Assembly (NCBI GenBank): GCA_900546065.1
Contig: URBK01000006.1
Coordinates: forward strand, 62,001 to 126,000
DNA length: 64,000 nucleotides
Source: an uncultured Alistipes sp.
GTDB lineage: Bacteria; Bacteroidota; Bacteroidia; Bacteroidales; Rikenellaceae
Direction of reading: 5' to 3'
Position numbers and translations under genes: made by a program. Below the pieces are notes generated by a model. That model did not search any database and was not told the origin of the DNA. It saw only the letters and a list, made by a program, of their open reading frames with translations. This document shows positions 16,946 through 25,879 of this stretch, piece after piece (positions within the stretch are counted from its first letter, which is position 1; every line of letters begins with the position of its first letter).

Positions 16946-18193
16946 CTACCGACGGTCCGTCGCAAAGAGCAGCATCAGCGCCGGTATGCCCGAAGCCGAA
17001 TAGCTGTCAACGGTCTGCCCGCGCTCTACTCTGCGCGCATACTCCCCGCCGCAGATGTCGCGTACAGCGTCACGGTTGGCCCACCCCGCGGCCATGTTAT
17101 GCCGCAGGAAGGGAAGGTACTGCCGCTGCCCGCAGTCGTAGACCAGCATGGCCATGTATTGTGCATAGATGGCCGTATAGATACCCTGCTCGATGCCGCT
17201 CTCGAAGGGAAGGATCCCATCCTTCGACATATCCCGCATGACGTAGTCGGCCGCCAGAAGCGCATTCGTCAGATAACGCCCCTCGCCCGTGGCGCGGTAC
17301 AACAGAACCGAGGCCCCGATAAAGGTACCCTGATTGTAGACGTGGCTCTTCCAGTCGGGCTCGCCATCGCCGTGGCGGCTGTCGGCAACACGCCCCGTCG
17401 CCGCATCGAATAGATTCTCGACACCCCACTCGTATATCTCGCGCCCCATCTCGAAGTAACGCTCGCGCGTATGCGTCACGGGCCGCTCCCCCGCCGGCTC
17501 CGTACGCCCCTCGGGGACACACTCCGCCAGCGTCAACGCCGCCACCGCCGCAGGGAAGTTGATACATGCCATCTTGCCGTCGCCCGGGCGGTTGGGCTCG
17601 GGATTGGATATGGGGTACCACCGCCAGAACATGCCTCCGTCAGTCTCGTCATAAGAGCCCGTATCGCCCACACGCTCCGACCCGTACCATACGCGCGAGA
17701 AACTCTGCTCCGAAAGGCGCAGATACTCCTCATCGCCGAAGGCCGCATAGGCACGCGCCAGCGATATCGTCCACCACATGATGTCGTCATAGATGAACCA
17801 CCCCGTATTCTCGTTGTTGTCCTCGAAGTCGAATCCCGCATAGTGCGCCCGCTCGCCCTCGAATATGCGGCGGCAAAGCTCGCGATACTCCCGCGCACGG
17901 CGCCGCTCCCCGCACCGCCCGGCCAGCGCCGCGGCGTTCATCGCCATGTCCCAATATATCGGCTGGCACCATATAGCCGCCGCCCCGTTGAAGCGGTCGA
18001 CCGCCGCCGGAACCGCCGAGTCGCTCTTATAGATATATTTCGCACGGTCGAGATATACCTCATTAAAGGCGTCGTAGGCACGCCACACGTCACGTATGCC
18101 GATACGGGCATCCTCCCCGCCACCGACACCGCTCCATCCCGACACGGGCCAAGCGGCCGCCAACAGCAGCACAAACAAGATTCGTACGTTCAT
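16946..18193 (-). CDS. GH76-family glycosidase (alpha-1,6-mannanase-like), secreted
   Basis: 415 residues. The N-terminal hydrophobic signal (MNVRILFVLLLAAAWPVSG) is followed by an (alpha/alpha)6-type protein. FIYDDIMWW at 134-141 carries the adjacent Asp pair (136-137) that is the catalytic pair in GH76. Other family features are KMACINFPAAVAA, the SHVYNQGTFIGA segment and DGILPFESGIEQGIY near the end. GH76 enzymes hydrolyse alpha-1,6-mannan backbones such as those of fungal cell walls, but family members also vary. Upstream (reverse-strand) partner of the beta-galactosidase. I see no exact promoter immediately upstream. Confidence 0.85.
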   Translation of the reverse strand: MNVRILFVLLLAAAWPVSGWSGVGGGEDARIGIRDVWRAYDAFNEVYLDRAKYIYKSDSAVPAAVDRFNGAAAIWCQPIYWDMAMNAAALAGRCGERRRAREYRELCRRIFEGERAHYAGFDFEDNNENTGWFIYDDIMWWTISLARAYAAFGDEEYLRLSEQSFSRVWYGSERVGDTGSYDETDGGMFWRWYPISNPEPNRPGDGKMACINFPAAVAALTLAECVPEGRTEPAGERPVTHTRERYFEMGREIYEWGVENLFDAATGRVADSRHGDGEPDWKSHVYNQGTFIGASVLLYRATGEGRYLTNALLAADYVMRDMSKDGILPFESGIEQGIYTAIYAQYMAMLVYDCGQRQYLPFLRHNMAAGWANRDAVRDICGGEYARRVERGQTVDSYSASGIPALMLLFATDRR

Positions 18194-18493
18194 ATTCGTA
18201 TATTTTCAGTTGTTTCTCAGAGTATTCTTACGATCATGTTTCACGGTACGGCCTTCCGACAATTCGCGCCCCGGCCCTCACTTAACGGACTCCGGCGCGA
18301 TGCCGCAACGCCTGAAGCACGCGAATCACAAATGTACGAAATAAAGTCCGAGATCATGTCACAAATCGGTCACACCGGCACCCGACTCTATAATTATACC
18401 GCAAAATTGTTCGTTCCGATGAATAAAAAGTAATATTAGCCAACAAAAATGTTCTATTTGCCTCATAATATTTTTTCTTCCGAAAATAATTTC
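18194..18493. other. Intergenic region upstream of the candidate RNA
   Basis: Three hundred bases with no gene seen. The last third (18380-18480) is AT-rich and could hold control sequences for either flanking transcript. Confidence 0.4.
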
Positions 18494-18669
18494 CATCTTT
18501 GACCCATCGGAATCGGCACGCACGGCAAATGGCCGACTCCGGCATGAAGAATGGCAACAACCCTATTTTACAATCTATTCCCTCTATAATTAGGGCCGTG
18601 CACATCTTTAGCGGCCCGTTTCTTTTGTCTGCCGTAAGGTCGGAAATCCACCTTACGGCTTCTTTTTTA
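18494..18669 (+). ncRNA. Candidate structured small RNA with own promoter and terminator
   Basis: CATCTTTG at 18494-18501 is one base away from TAnnTTTG. The predicted transcript from about 18508 ends in a strong intrinsic terminator. Inside, GCACGGC (18520-18526) is perfectly complementary to GCCGTGC (18595-18601), enclosing a small hairpin (GCCG ACTC CGGC, 18532-18543) and CCCTA/TAGGG arms, like a three-way junction. There is no credible ORF. Length about 160 bases. A 6S-type RNA or another sRNA is possible, but I cannot identify the family. An alternative is a terminator plus the 5' leader of an unseen gene. Confidence 0.4.
18631..18667 (+). terminator. Intrinsic terminator
   Basis: GCCGTAAGGT, a 9-base loop, ACCTTACGGC, then TTCTTTTTT: a 10-bp stem with a T-run. 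No protein gene ends upstream on this strand, which is why a small RNA transcript is suspected. Confidence 0.85.
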
Positions 18670-18809
18670 CCCCTGCACCGCCGCCCCGCCGAGTCACGAC
18701 ACACCCCGCATACGCGCACGCTGGCCCCACCGCGAAAAGTCCCGACGACAGTATGACAATCGCAACGGCGGCAACGGCCCGAAACGGTCTTTTTTTCCTC
18801 GCCGCAAAG

Positions 18810-18840
18810 TTGGATTTATCGCCAAAAATTCATATTTTCG
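18810..18840 (+). promoter_or_regulatory. Promoter of the DPP-IV-type peptidase gene
   Basis: TTG at 18810-18812, 20-base spacer, TATTTTCG at 18833-18840 (seven of eight consensus positions counting the two free ones). Leader of about 100 bases to the ATG at 18947. Confidence 0.6.
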
Positions 18841-18946
18841 CACGGGAATTAGACATTGAACCACGCCGCCGCAAAACCTCGACGAATCGTGTGCGATATA
18901 TGCCGCAACGGCACTGTCGGGCGCAGCGGCCCAACCCGAACCAACA

Positions 18947-21106
18947 ATGAAACGACACATCATAACATTCGCTATCATGGCGTTGACCGCAACGATACCG
19001 GCCGCGGCTCAGCAGCCCCAAGGCAAACTCCTCACCATGGAGGAGACCATTCTCAGCCGCGCCCTCTCACCCGCATCATACCCCGTACGGTGGGTCGGAC
19101 AGAGCGACAGCTACTCGGTGGTCGAGGGTTCCGACATGATCGCCGTCAATGCCCGCACCGGCAAACGCACGACCCTCATCACGCTCGACGAACTGAACCG
19201 TCTGCTCTCGGCCGACTTCAAGAGCTTCCCGCCCTACGCCTTCGAGGACGAGAATACGCTCGCGGTAACGGCCAACGGCGTGCGCAGCAGCATCGACCTT
19301 CGCCGCCGCAGCATCATCGCCTCGAGCCGCGTACCCACGGGGGCCAACCTCACGCGCCAGCCCGGCAAGGGCGGCCGATACGCATACACGCGTGACAACA
19401 ACCTCTACTACTTCGACGGCACGGCCGAACACCCCATAACCTCGTACGAGGACCGCAACATAGTCTGCGGACAGAGCGTCAGCCGCAACGAGTTCGGCAT
19501 CACGGGCGGCATATTCTTCGCCCCCGACGCCTCGAAGATAGCCTTCTACCGCAAGGACGAATCGCGCGTTACGGACTTCCCGCTCGTGGACATAACCACC
19601 CGTACCGGCACACTGCGCAACATCAAGTACCCGATGAACGGCATGGCTTCGGAGCATGTCGATCTCGGCATCTACGACATCGCCACCGGCCGCACCGTAT
19701 ATCTCACCGTCACGGATTTCGACGAGGAGCGATACCTTACGAACATCACGTGGTCGCCCGACGCCAAGCATATATTCGTGCAGGTGCTCGACCGCCGGCA
19801 GAAGAACATGCACCTCAACATGTACGACGTCGAGACGGGACGTCTGGTAAAGCAGCTGCTCACGGAGCATAACGACCGCTTCGTCGAGCCGCAGCACCCG
19901 CTCGTATTCCTGCGCAACGACCCCACGCGCTTCATCTACACCACCGACAACCGCGACGGATACTACAATCTCTACCTCTGCGACCTCGACGGCGGCATCA
20001 AACGCCTCACGGCCACCGACGCCGACGTGAAGTACGTCGCGCAGAACGACCGTTACGTATTCTACACCTCGGCCGAGGTCTCGCCCGTGGACAACCACCT
20101 CTTCAAGGTGGAGATAGCCACCGGCCGTGCGACGCGCCTCACCCCCGCCGAAGGGTGGCACAACGTCTCGGTGAGCCACAGCGGACGATACTTCCTCGAT
20201 GACTACTCGTCGCTCAAGGTGCCCCGGGTCGTGGAGCTGCGCTCGACCGACAACCGCATCAAGCGCGAGCTCTTCCGCGCGCCCGACCCCACCGAGGACT
20301 ATGCATACGCAGACATCGAGCTGGGCACTGTGAAGAGCGCCGACGGCAAATACGACAACTACTACCGCCTGATCAAGCCCCTCGGCTTCGACCCCGCAAA
20401 AAAATACCCCGTCATACTCTATGTCTACGGCGGCCCCCACTCGCAGATGGTGCGCAACAGCTATCAGGCACAGCTGCGCCGCTGGGAGATGTACATGGCA
20501 CAGCGCGGATACGTGGTCTTCGTCATGGACAACCGCGGCACATCGAACCGCGGCGCCGAGTACGAGAAGGCCATACACAAACAGTGCGGGCAGAGCGAAA
20601 TGCAGGACCAGATGGCCGGCATGCGCTGGCTCATGTCGCACCCGTGGGTCGACAGCAACCGCATCGGCGTCCACGGCTGGAGCTACGGCGGATACATGAC
20701 CATATCGCTCATGACAAACTACCCCGACGTCTTCAAGGTAGGCGTTGCGGGCGGTCCGGTAATCGACTGGCAGTGGTATGAGGTGATGTACGGCGAACGG
20801 TACATGGAGACGCAGCAGACCAACGCCGACGGATTCGAGAAGGTGAGCCTGCTCAACCGCGCCGCCGACCTTAAGGGCAAGCTGCTAATATGTCAGGGTG
20901 CGATGGACGCAACGGTGGTATGGCAGCACTCACTGAACTTCGTGCGCAAGTGCATCGAGAACAACGTTCAGGTCGACTACTTCCCCTATCCGCTTGCCGA
21001 GCACAACGTCTTCGGCAAGGATGCCGTGCACCTGCACAACAAGATTACCGACTATTTCGAACTGCACCTTAAGCCCATCAAAAGCGACAACGCACAGGCG
21101 CAATAA
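18947..21106 (+). CDS. S9B dipeptidyl peptidase IV-type peptidase, periplasmic
   Basis: 719 residues. A signal peptide (MKRHIITFAIMALTATIPAAAQ) is followed by an eight-bladed beta-propeller (to about 480) and an alpha/beta-hydrolase domain. The catalytic triad: Ser579 in GWSYGGYMT, Asp654 in GAMDATVVWQ and His686 in AEHNVFG. FYRKDESRVTDF in the propeller corresponds to the loop that binds the substrate's free N-terminus in DPP IV and prolyl tripeptidyl peptidases. The function is removal of Xaa-Pro (or Xaa-Yaa-Pro) from peptides. Monocistronic as far as can be seen, with own promoter. Confidence 0.9.
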   Translation: MKRHIITFAIMALTATIPAAAQQPQGKLLTMEETILSRALSPASYPVRWVGQSDSYSVVEGSDMIAVNARTGKRTTLITLDELNRLLSADFKSFPPYAFEDENTLAVTANGVRSSIDLRRRSIIASSRVPTGANLTRQPGKGGRYAYTRDNNLYYFDGTAEHPITSYEDRNIVCGQSVSRNEFGITGGIFFAPDASKIAFYRKDESRVTDFPLVDITTRTGTLRNIKYPMNGMASEHVDLGIYDIATGRTVYLTVTDFDEERYLTNITWSPDAKHIFVQVLDRRQKNMHLNMYDVETGRLVKQLLTEHNDRFVEPQHPLVFLRNDPTRFIYTTDNRDGYYNLYLCDLDGGIKRLTATDADVKYVAQNDRYVFYTSAEVSPVDNHLFKVEIATGRATRLTPAEGWHNVSVSHSGRYFLDDYSSLKVPRVVELRSTDNRIKRELFRAPDPTEDYAYADIELGTVKSADGKYDNYYRLIKPLGFDPAKKYPVILYVYGGPHSQMVRNSYQAQLRRWEMYMAQRGYVVFVMDNRGTSNRGAEYEKAIHKQCGQSEMQDQMAGMRWLMSHPWVDSNRIGVHGWSYGGYMTISLMTNYPDVFKVGVAGGPVIDWQWYEVMYGERYMETQQTNADGFEKVSLLNRAADLKGKLLICQGAMDATVVWQHSLNFVRKCIENNVQVDYFPYPLAEHNVFGKDAVHLHNKITDYFELHLKPIKSDNAQAQ

Positions 21107-21277
21107 ACCGATGCGGGCTTACGTTTTATAACGACGCTGTCCAGAGATCGCCACGGCGACATGCGGCCGCGGCAGCAAGGGAATAATAACACTGATTTAC
21201 AACAATATGTGCCGAGTGCAGCCACGCGCCACGGCATGGCGGCCGCTCGGCACGGCAAAATAAAAAAGACAGCAAAG

Positions 21278-21308
21278 TTGTACGGATGAAATATTATTCG
21301 TAACTTTG
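21278..21308 (+). promoter_or_regulatory. Promoter of tatA-tatC
   Basis: TTG at 21278-21280, exactly 20 bases, TAACTTTG at 21301-21308: full consensus. Leader of about 58 bases to tatA. Confidence 0.85.
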
Positions 21309-21372
21309 GAATGAAAAACGGAGTACGTTTATTTTACTCCATATTTACTCATAACACTAAAAAAGTACCGCT

Positions 21373-21591
21373 ATGGAACAACTTTTCATCGGAGGACTGG
21401 GCACGAGCGAAATTCTGCTTATCGTCGTGGTTCTGCTGCTGCTTTTCGGAGGCAAGAAACTCCCCGAACTGATGCGTGGCGCCGGCCGCGGCATCAAGGA
21501 GTTCAAGGATGCCGTCAACAAGCCTATCGAGGAGGATGACGACAAGCCCGAAGCCAAGAAAACCACAACTACTACCAACACCAAAGAGTAA
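21373..21591 (+). CDS. tatA: Twin-arginine translocase subunit TatA/E
   Basis: 72 residues: an N-terminal membrane helix (TSEILLIVVVLLLLFGGKKLP) leading into the hallmark FGGKKLPEL hinge and an amphipathic helix (MRGAGRGIKEFKDAVNK), then an acidic and Thr-rich tail. It forms the pore-related oligomer of the Tat system for export of folded proteins. tatC follows after 18 bases. No tatB-like gene is nearby; a TatA/TatC-only system is common in Bacteroidota as far as I know. Confidence 0.95.
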   Translation: MEQLFIGGLGTSEILLIVVVLLLLFGGKKLPELMRGAGRGIKEFKDAVNKPIEEDDDKPEAKKTTTTTNTKE

Positions 21592-21609
21592 TTTCGGATC
21601 GGAATATAT

Positions 21610-22596
21610 ATGAGCACTCAAACTGCCAACGACAGCGCGGAGATGACATTCGGGGAACACCTCGATGAACTCCGGAAGATACTTATCCGCGTAGCTTTGG
21701 TCTTTGCCCTGCTCTTCATCGTTCTGTTCACAATGAAGGGAGTGGTGCTGAAGGTGGTATTCGCTCCCATAACGCCGGAATTCCCGACGAACAGGCTCTT
21801 TACATGGTTGGCCACGGCCATGGGCTCCGACGCCCTGAACATACACCCCGAAAACGTGCAGCTGTTCAACAACAAGATGGCCGGACAGTTCATGCTCCAC
21901 ATCAAGAGCTCCGTCGTCGGAGCTCTCGTTGTGGCGTTCCCATTCCTGATATGGCAGTTGTGGCTTTTCGTCAAACCCGCACTGCCGCCACATCAGCGCA
22001 AGCAGAGCATACGTTATGTCCTCGAGACGCCAATATGGTTCATTCTCGGACTGCTGTTCGGTTACTACGTCATAGCGCCGCTGGCCATTAACTTCCTCGG
22101 AAACTACTCCGTAAGCGAAGAGATAAGCAACATCATCGACGTAGGATCGTACATGAGTACCGTCCTCGGCGTAACCTTTGCCGCAGCCCTCGCATTCCAG
22201 CTGCCGCTGCTCATACGTCTGCTCGCGACAATAGGCCTGATCACCTCCGAGTCGATGCGTCAGTACCGCAAGGTTGCCGTCGTGGCGCTGCTCGTATTCG
22301 CTGCCATAATAACACCGCCCGACGTGGTGAGTCAGATACTCATATTCGTACCCTGCTACGCCCTCTACGAGTACGGCATAACGATAGCCAAGCACATAGA
22401 GGCCCGCAAGGAGAAGGAGGAGGCCGAATATCTCGCCATGCAGGCAGCCGAAGCTGAGGCCAAGGCTAAAGCCGAGGCCGAACAACAGGCCGAAGCCGCA
22501 AAGCAAGCGAATGTAGAAGCCGAAGCCGACACGGAAGTCGAGACCGTCGCAGATAATACAGCCGAAGCCGACACGGACAAGGCCGACAAGAACTGA
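21610..22596 (+). CDS. tatC: Twin-arginine translocase subunit TatC with long acidic tail
   Basis: 328 residues. The cytoplasmic N-terminus MTFGEHLDELRKILIRV carries the conserved EHLDELR signal-binding segment, followed by six membrane helices (e.g. FPFLIWQLWLFVKPAL, LGVTFAAALAFQLPLLIRLL, AAIITPPDVVSQI). Residues from about 268 on are an extra Ala/Glu/Lys-rich tail, coiled-coil-like, with an internal repeat of EAEADT; typical TatC ends near 260. The tail is cytoplasmic. It is the second gene of the tat operon and lies upstream of a TIM-barrel protein and an oxidoreductase with Tat-like signals. Confidence 0.95.
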   Translation: MSTQTANDSAEMTFGEHLDELRKILIRVALVFALLFIVLFTMKGVVLKVVFAPITPEFPTNRLFTWLATAMGSDALNIHPENVQLFNNKMAGQFMLHIKSSVVGALVVAFPFLIWQLWLFVKPALPPHQRKQSIRYVLETPIWFILGLLFGYYVIAPLAINFLGNYSVSEEISNIIDVGSYMSTVLGVTFAAALAFQLPLLIRLLATIGLITSESMRQYRKVAVVALLVFAAIITPPDVVSQILIFVPCYALYEYGITIAKHIEARKEKEEAEYLAMQAAEAEAKAKAEAEQQAEAAKQANVEAEADTEVETVADNTAEADTDKADKN

Positions 22597-22982
22597 GAAA
22601 GTCGTCCCCGACGATAAATCGGAGGCAACGGATACACCCAAGCAGACGCCCCGCATTGGAGCGTCTGCTCTCCCCCAAGGGGCCAATCTCAATCTATTGA
22701 GAGGTAGCAATGATGGTGGGGGCCGAGGCAAGGTGAAGTGAAGCAAGGCGAGGCTAAGTGAGGCGAGGCGATAATGCGAAGGGAGGAAGATACAGAGAGA
22801 GTGTATGCGAGAGATATAGAGAGGAGAGAGCGCATAGGCCGTATGCTATGAATCCGGACGAGAGTCTGGGAAGCGAGAGAAGGAAGACAAGAGAAGAGAG
22901 ATTGGGCGAGAGTATTGAGACGGAAGATAAAGACAATAATATGCGGACGGCACGGCCGTACGCACATGTAGGAGCAAGGCAC
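22597..22982 (+). repeat. Purine-rich spacer with pentanucleotide repeat
   Basis: 386 bases between tatC and the isomerase gene. GCAGACGC/GCGTCTGC (22642-22649, 22661-22668) forms a hairpin without T-run. From about 22731 to 22768 the sequence is a degenerate 5-base tandem repeat (AGGTG, AAGTG, AGGCG types). A strongly purine-rich tract then continues to about 22935. The isomerase frame is open through the second half but starts best at 22983. Confidence 0.6.
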
Positions 22983-24098
22983 ATGGACAGGCTTACGTTT
23001 TTCAAACAGGGGTTATCCTCGGCGATGGATGCCGTCAGTGCGGTCGTCGGACTCAAGAAAGCCGTGAACACATTCACGGAAGCTGTCGACGAAGCCCTTG
23101 GTGACATCAAGAGCGACATGGGCCTCTATCTGAAATCCGTCGAGTCCGACATGTACGAAGGTGTCGGCAGCACCCTCAAGGAGATGGCCCGCATGGGTTA
23201 CACCACCATTGAGACCGACTCCTACTTTGGAGGCAAGATATACGATCTCAAGCCCGACGATTTCCGACGCGCTGCCGATGAGGCGGGATTGAAGATCACA
23301 TCGGCGCACCTGCGCAAGTATTACGCCGACGACATGCCCGAGGGGCCCGAGAAAGAGGGGGTCGAAAAGGAAGGGGGCGAGAAAGAGAGGAGCGACACAA
23401 AGGAAAACAAGACAGACGGGGCTGAGACAAAGGGGAAGACAAAAGATATAAAGGCCGAGAGGTCAGAGGATAGAGAGACTGAGGCCGAAGAGACTGTGGA
23501 AGTCGAAGCAAAAGGAGCCGAGGAAGCTGAGGCAAAATCAGCGGATGCGGCCAAGGCTGAAGACCCTGTAATGAAGTGGTGGGACGAAGCGCTCGACGTC
23601 CAGAAGGCGATGGGATGTCGCTACATAGTCATCTCACGTCTGCCCGATGCACTCACGCCGCTCACGGCTGCCCGTTACGCCGACTACTACACCCGCATAG
23701 GCGACAAGGCGTTGCAGCGCGGGATGAAGTTATGCATACACCCCGAGCGCCGTGTGCTCACGGCTACGGACGGGGCTTCGATCTTCGATATAATGGCTCT
23801 GCACATGCCGCAGGAAAAGGTATGGTTCGAGATCGACACACGCGAGGCACACGAGGCTGGCGTCGATATCGTATCGATGCTCAAGCGATACAAGGGACGT
23901 GTCATGCTGCTGCACCTGCAGGACTACGGCATCGTTACCGAAAGCGGTCTTATCGACTTCGACAAGATCATCAACACGGCCATAGCCTCGGGTGTGAAAG
24001 ATATATTTGTCGAAGTGCGCAGCTACACGCTGCCGCCGCGGAACTGTGTCGAGCGCAGCATGTACAATCTCGAATCGCTGCCGAGCCTGAGATACTGA
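22983..24098 (+). CDS. Sugar phosphate isomerase/epimerase (xylose isomerase-like TIM barrel) with charged insertion
   Basis: 371 residues. MDRLTFFKQGLSSAMDAVSAVVG is an export signal with a Tat-like DRLTFFK box. The barrel begins at SVESDMYEGVGSTLKEMARMGYTTIE, continues with LKITSAHL, RYIVISRL, LCIHPE, EIDTREAHEAGVDIV and GRVMLLHLQDY, and ends with KDIFVEVRSY; the Glu, His and Asp positions fit a divalent-metal site. Residues about 118-195 are a low-complexity Glu/Lys/Asp/Thr insertion between barrel elements; without it the length is about 293, normal for the family. Start at 22983 follows TAGGAG; the frame is open 75 codons upstream but that part is purine-tract translation. Context points to 3-keto-glycoside metabolism with the next two genes. 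Confidence 0.8.
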   Translation: MDRLTFFKQGLSSAMDAVSAVVGLKKAVNTFTEAVDEALGDIKSDMGLYLKSVESDMYEGVGSTLKEMARMGYTTIETDSYFGGKIYDLKPDDFRRAADEAGLKITSAHLRKYYADDMPEGPEKEGVEKEGGEKERSDTKENKTDGAETKGKTKDIKAERSEDRETEAEETVEVEAKGAEEAEAKSADAAKAEDPVMKWWDEALDVQKAMGCRYIVISRLPDALTPLTAARYADYYTRIGDKALQRGMKLCIHPERRVLTATDGASIFDIMALHMPQEKVWFEIDTREAHEAGVDIVSMLKRYKGRVMLLHLQDYGIVTESGLIDFDKIINTAIASGVKDIFVEVRSYTLPPRNCVERSMYNLESLPSLRY

Positions 24099-24367
24099 CT
24101 CTGACGTCTGCAAGGCTCCGACAATGCTGACGCCCGTATAAGCGGGGGAAGAAATGAAAGGTGAACCGCAACGGGACGCCACAAAAAAACGAAGACCGAA
24201 AAAGATACAGAACTGACTATATTGAAACTGAGTATATTGAGAAAGGGATAGACGTAGTAAAGAATCAGGAAACTATATAGACAGAAGTAACCGTATACAA
24301 AAAGATGACGCTACGGACAACCCGTATAATTAAAATAACTCTTTATTAACCTTAAACACCAACAACA
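24099..24367 (+). promoter_or_regulatory. Spacer upstream of the oxidoreductase gene
   Basis: 269 bases, AT-rich towards the 3' end (CTCTTTATTAACCTTAAACACC before the ATG). This looks like a Bacteroidota leader, but no TAnnTTTG with TTG spacing could be identified. Confidence 0.35.
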
Positions 24368-25846
24368 ATGTCAAAGAAAATCTCAAGAGCTGACTTTCTG
24401 AAGACCTCTGCAGCTGGTCTGGCAGCTATGACTGTTGTTCCCGGCAACGTAATGGGTTCAGCCTTCGGACACAAGCCCCCCTCGGACAAACTTAACATCG
24501 CAGGTGTAGGTATCGGCGGACGTGGATCGGCCGTGCTGGACGACCTCAAGGAGGAGAATATCGTGGCCCTCTGCGACACGGACTGGAACTATGCCAAGGG
24601 CACGTTCGACCGTTTCTCGAAGGCACAGCGCTTCTGGGACTGGCGCGAGATGTACGACAAGATCGCAAACCAGATCGATGCCGTAATGTGCGCTACGCCT
24701 GACCACACGCACGCACTTGTTGCTGCCAACGCCATGGAGCTCGGCAAGCACGTATATTGCGAGAAGCCTCTGACGCACACCGTTTACGAGTCGCGTCTGC
24801 TCACCAAGCTCGCTGCCAAGAACGGCGTGGCTACCCAGATGGGTAACCAAGGATCGTCGGGCGAGGGCGTACAGAAGGTGTGCGACTGGATCTGGAACGG
24901 CGAAATCGGCGAGGTTACCCGTGTGGATGCCTTCACCGACCGTCCCATCTGGCCGCAGGGTCTGATGCGTCCCTCGCAGGTTGACCCCATACCCGAGACC
25001 CTGAACTGGGATCTCTTCCTCGGATCGGCCCCCTATCGTCCCTACAACAAGATCTATCAGCCGTGGAACTGGCGTGGATGGTGGGACTTCGGTACCGGTG
25101 CTCTGGGCGATATGGCCTGCCATATCCTCCACCCCGTATTCAAGGCTCTGCAGCTGGGCTACCCCACCAAGGTACAGGGTTCGTCGACGGCACTGCTCAC
25201 CGACTGCGCTCCGCAGGCTCAGATGGTAACATACGTATTCCCCGAGCGCGGCAAGAAGGACAAGGTCAAGCTGCCCGAGGTTACCGTTACGTGGTATGAC
25301 GGAGGTCTGACGCCCCCGCGTCCGGATGGACTCGAGCCCGGCAAGAACCTCAACGACAACGGTGGCGGATGTATCTTCTACGGCACCAAGGATGTCCTCA
25401 TCTGCGGATGCTACGGTGTCAATCCCTACCTGCTGTCTGGCCGTGTGCCCAACGCTCCCGCACGTGCCCGCAAGGTCGAGCTCTCGCACGGAAAGGACTG
25501 GGTTCGCGCCTGCAAGGAGGACAAGGCTACCCGCGTAAAGTCGAATTCGGACTTCTCGGAGGCAGGTCCCTTCAACGAGATGGTCGTAATGGGTGTTCTG
25601 GGCGTACGTCTGCAGAGCCTCAACAAGACCCTCGAGTGGGACGGCGCAAACATGCGCTTCACCAATATCGGCGACGACGAGACGCTGCGCATCATGATCG
25701 AGGACGGATTCTCGGTACACGACGGTCACCCGACCTTCAACAAGACCTACACCGACCCCATCAACGCAAAGCAGTTCGCCGAGGAGATGATCAAGCACAA
25801 CTATCGCAAGGGTTGGGACACTTTGCTCCCCGCCATGCCCAAATAA
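24368..25846 (+). CDS. Gfo/Idh/MocA-family oxidoreductase, exported
   Basis: 492 residues. The N-terminus MSKKISRADFLKTSAAGLAAM is a Tat-like signal with SRADFLK (single Arg) and a hydrophobic stretch. Then comes a Rossmann fold with AGVGIGGRGS (45-54), VMCATPDHTHA, and YCEKPLT (EKP about 132-134), the family's catalytic Lys motif, followed by the beta-sheet dimer/substrate domain (WNWRGWWDFGTGALGDMACHILHP with a conserved His). This subfamily acts with NAD-type cofactor on sugars, often oxidising C3 of glycosides. It is followed 33 bases later by the DUF1080 lipoprotein. Codon usage here is more uniform and CGT/GGT-rich than in neighbours, suggesting high expression. Confidence 0.88.
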   Translation: MSKKISRADFLKTSAAGLAAMTVVPGNVMGSAFGHKPPSDKLNIAGVGIGGRGSAVLDDLKEENIVALCDTDWNYAKGTFDRFSKAQRFWDWREMYDKIANQIDAVMCATPDHTHALVAANAMELGKHVYCEKPLTHTVYESRLLTKLAAKNGVATQMGNQGSSGEGVQKVCDWIWNGEIGEVTRVDAFTDRPIWPQGLMRPSQVDPIPETLNWDLFLGSAPYRPYNKIYQPWNWRGWWDFGTGALGDMACHILHPVFKALQLGYPTKVQGSSTALLTDCAPQAQMVTYVFPERGKKDKVKLPEVTVTWYDGGLTPPRPDGLEPGKNLNDNGGGCIFYGTKDVLICGCYGVNPYLLSGRVPNAPARARKVELSHGKDWVRACKEDKATRVKSNSDFSEAGPFNEMVVMGVLGVRLQSLNKTLEWDGANMRFTNIGDDETLRIMIEDGFSVHDGHPTFNKTYTDPINAKQFAEEMIKHNYRKGWDTLLPAMPK

Positions 25847-25879
25847 TCTAACATCACTTTTATCTAAACCGATAAGGAA

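Noticed and set aside
18700..18940. Extra coding gene upstream of the DPP-IV-type peptidase
   Set aside because: Short frames lack a start context and contain the peptidase promoter.
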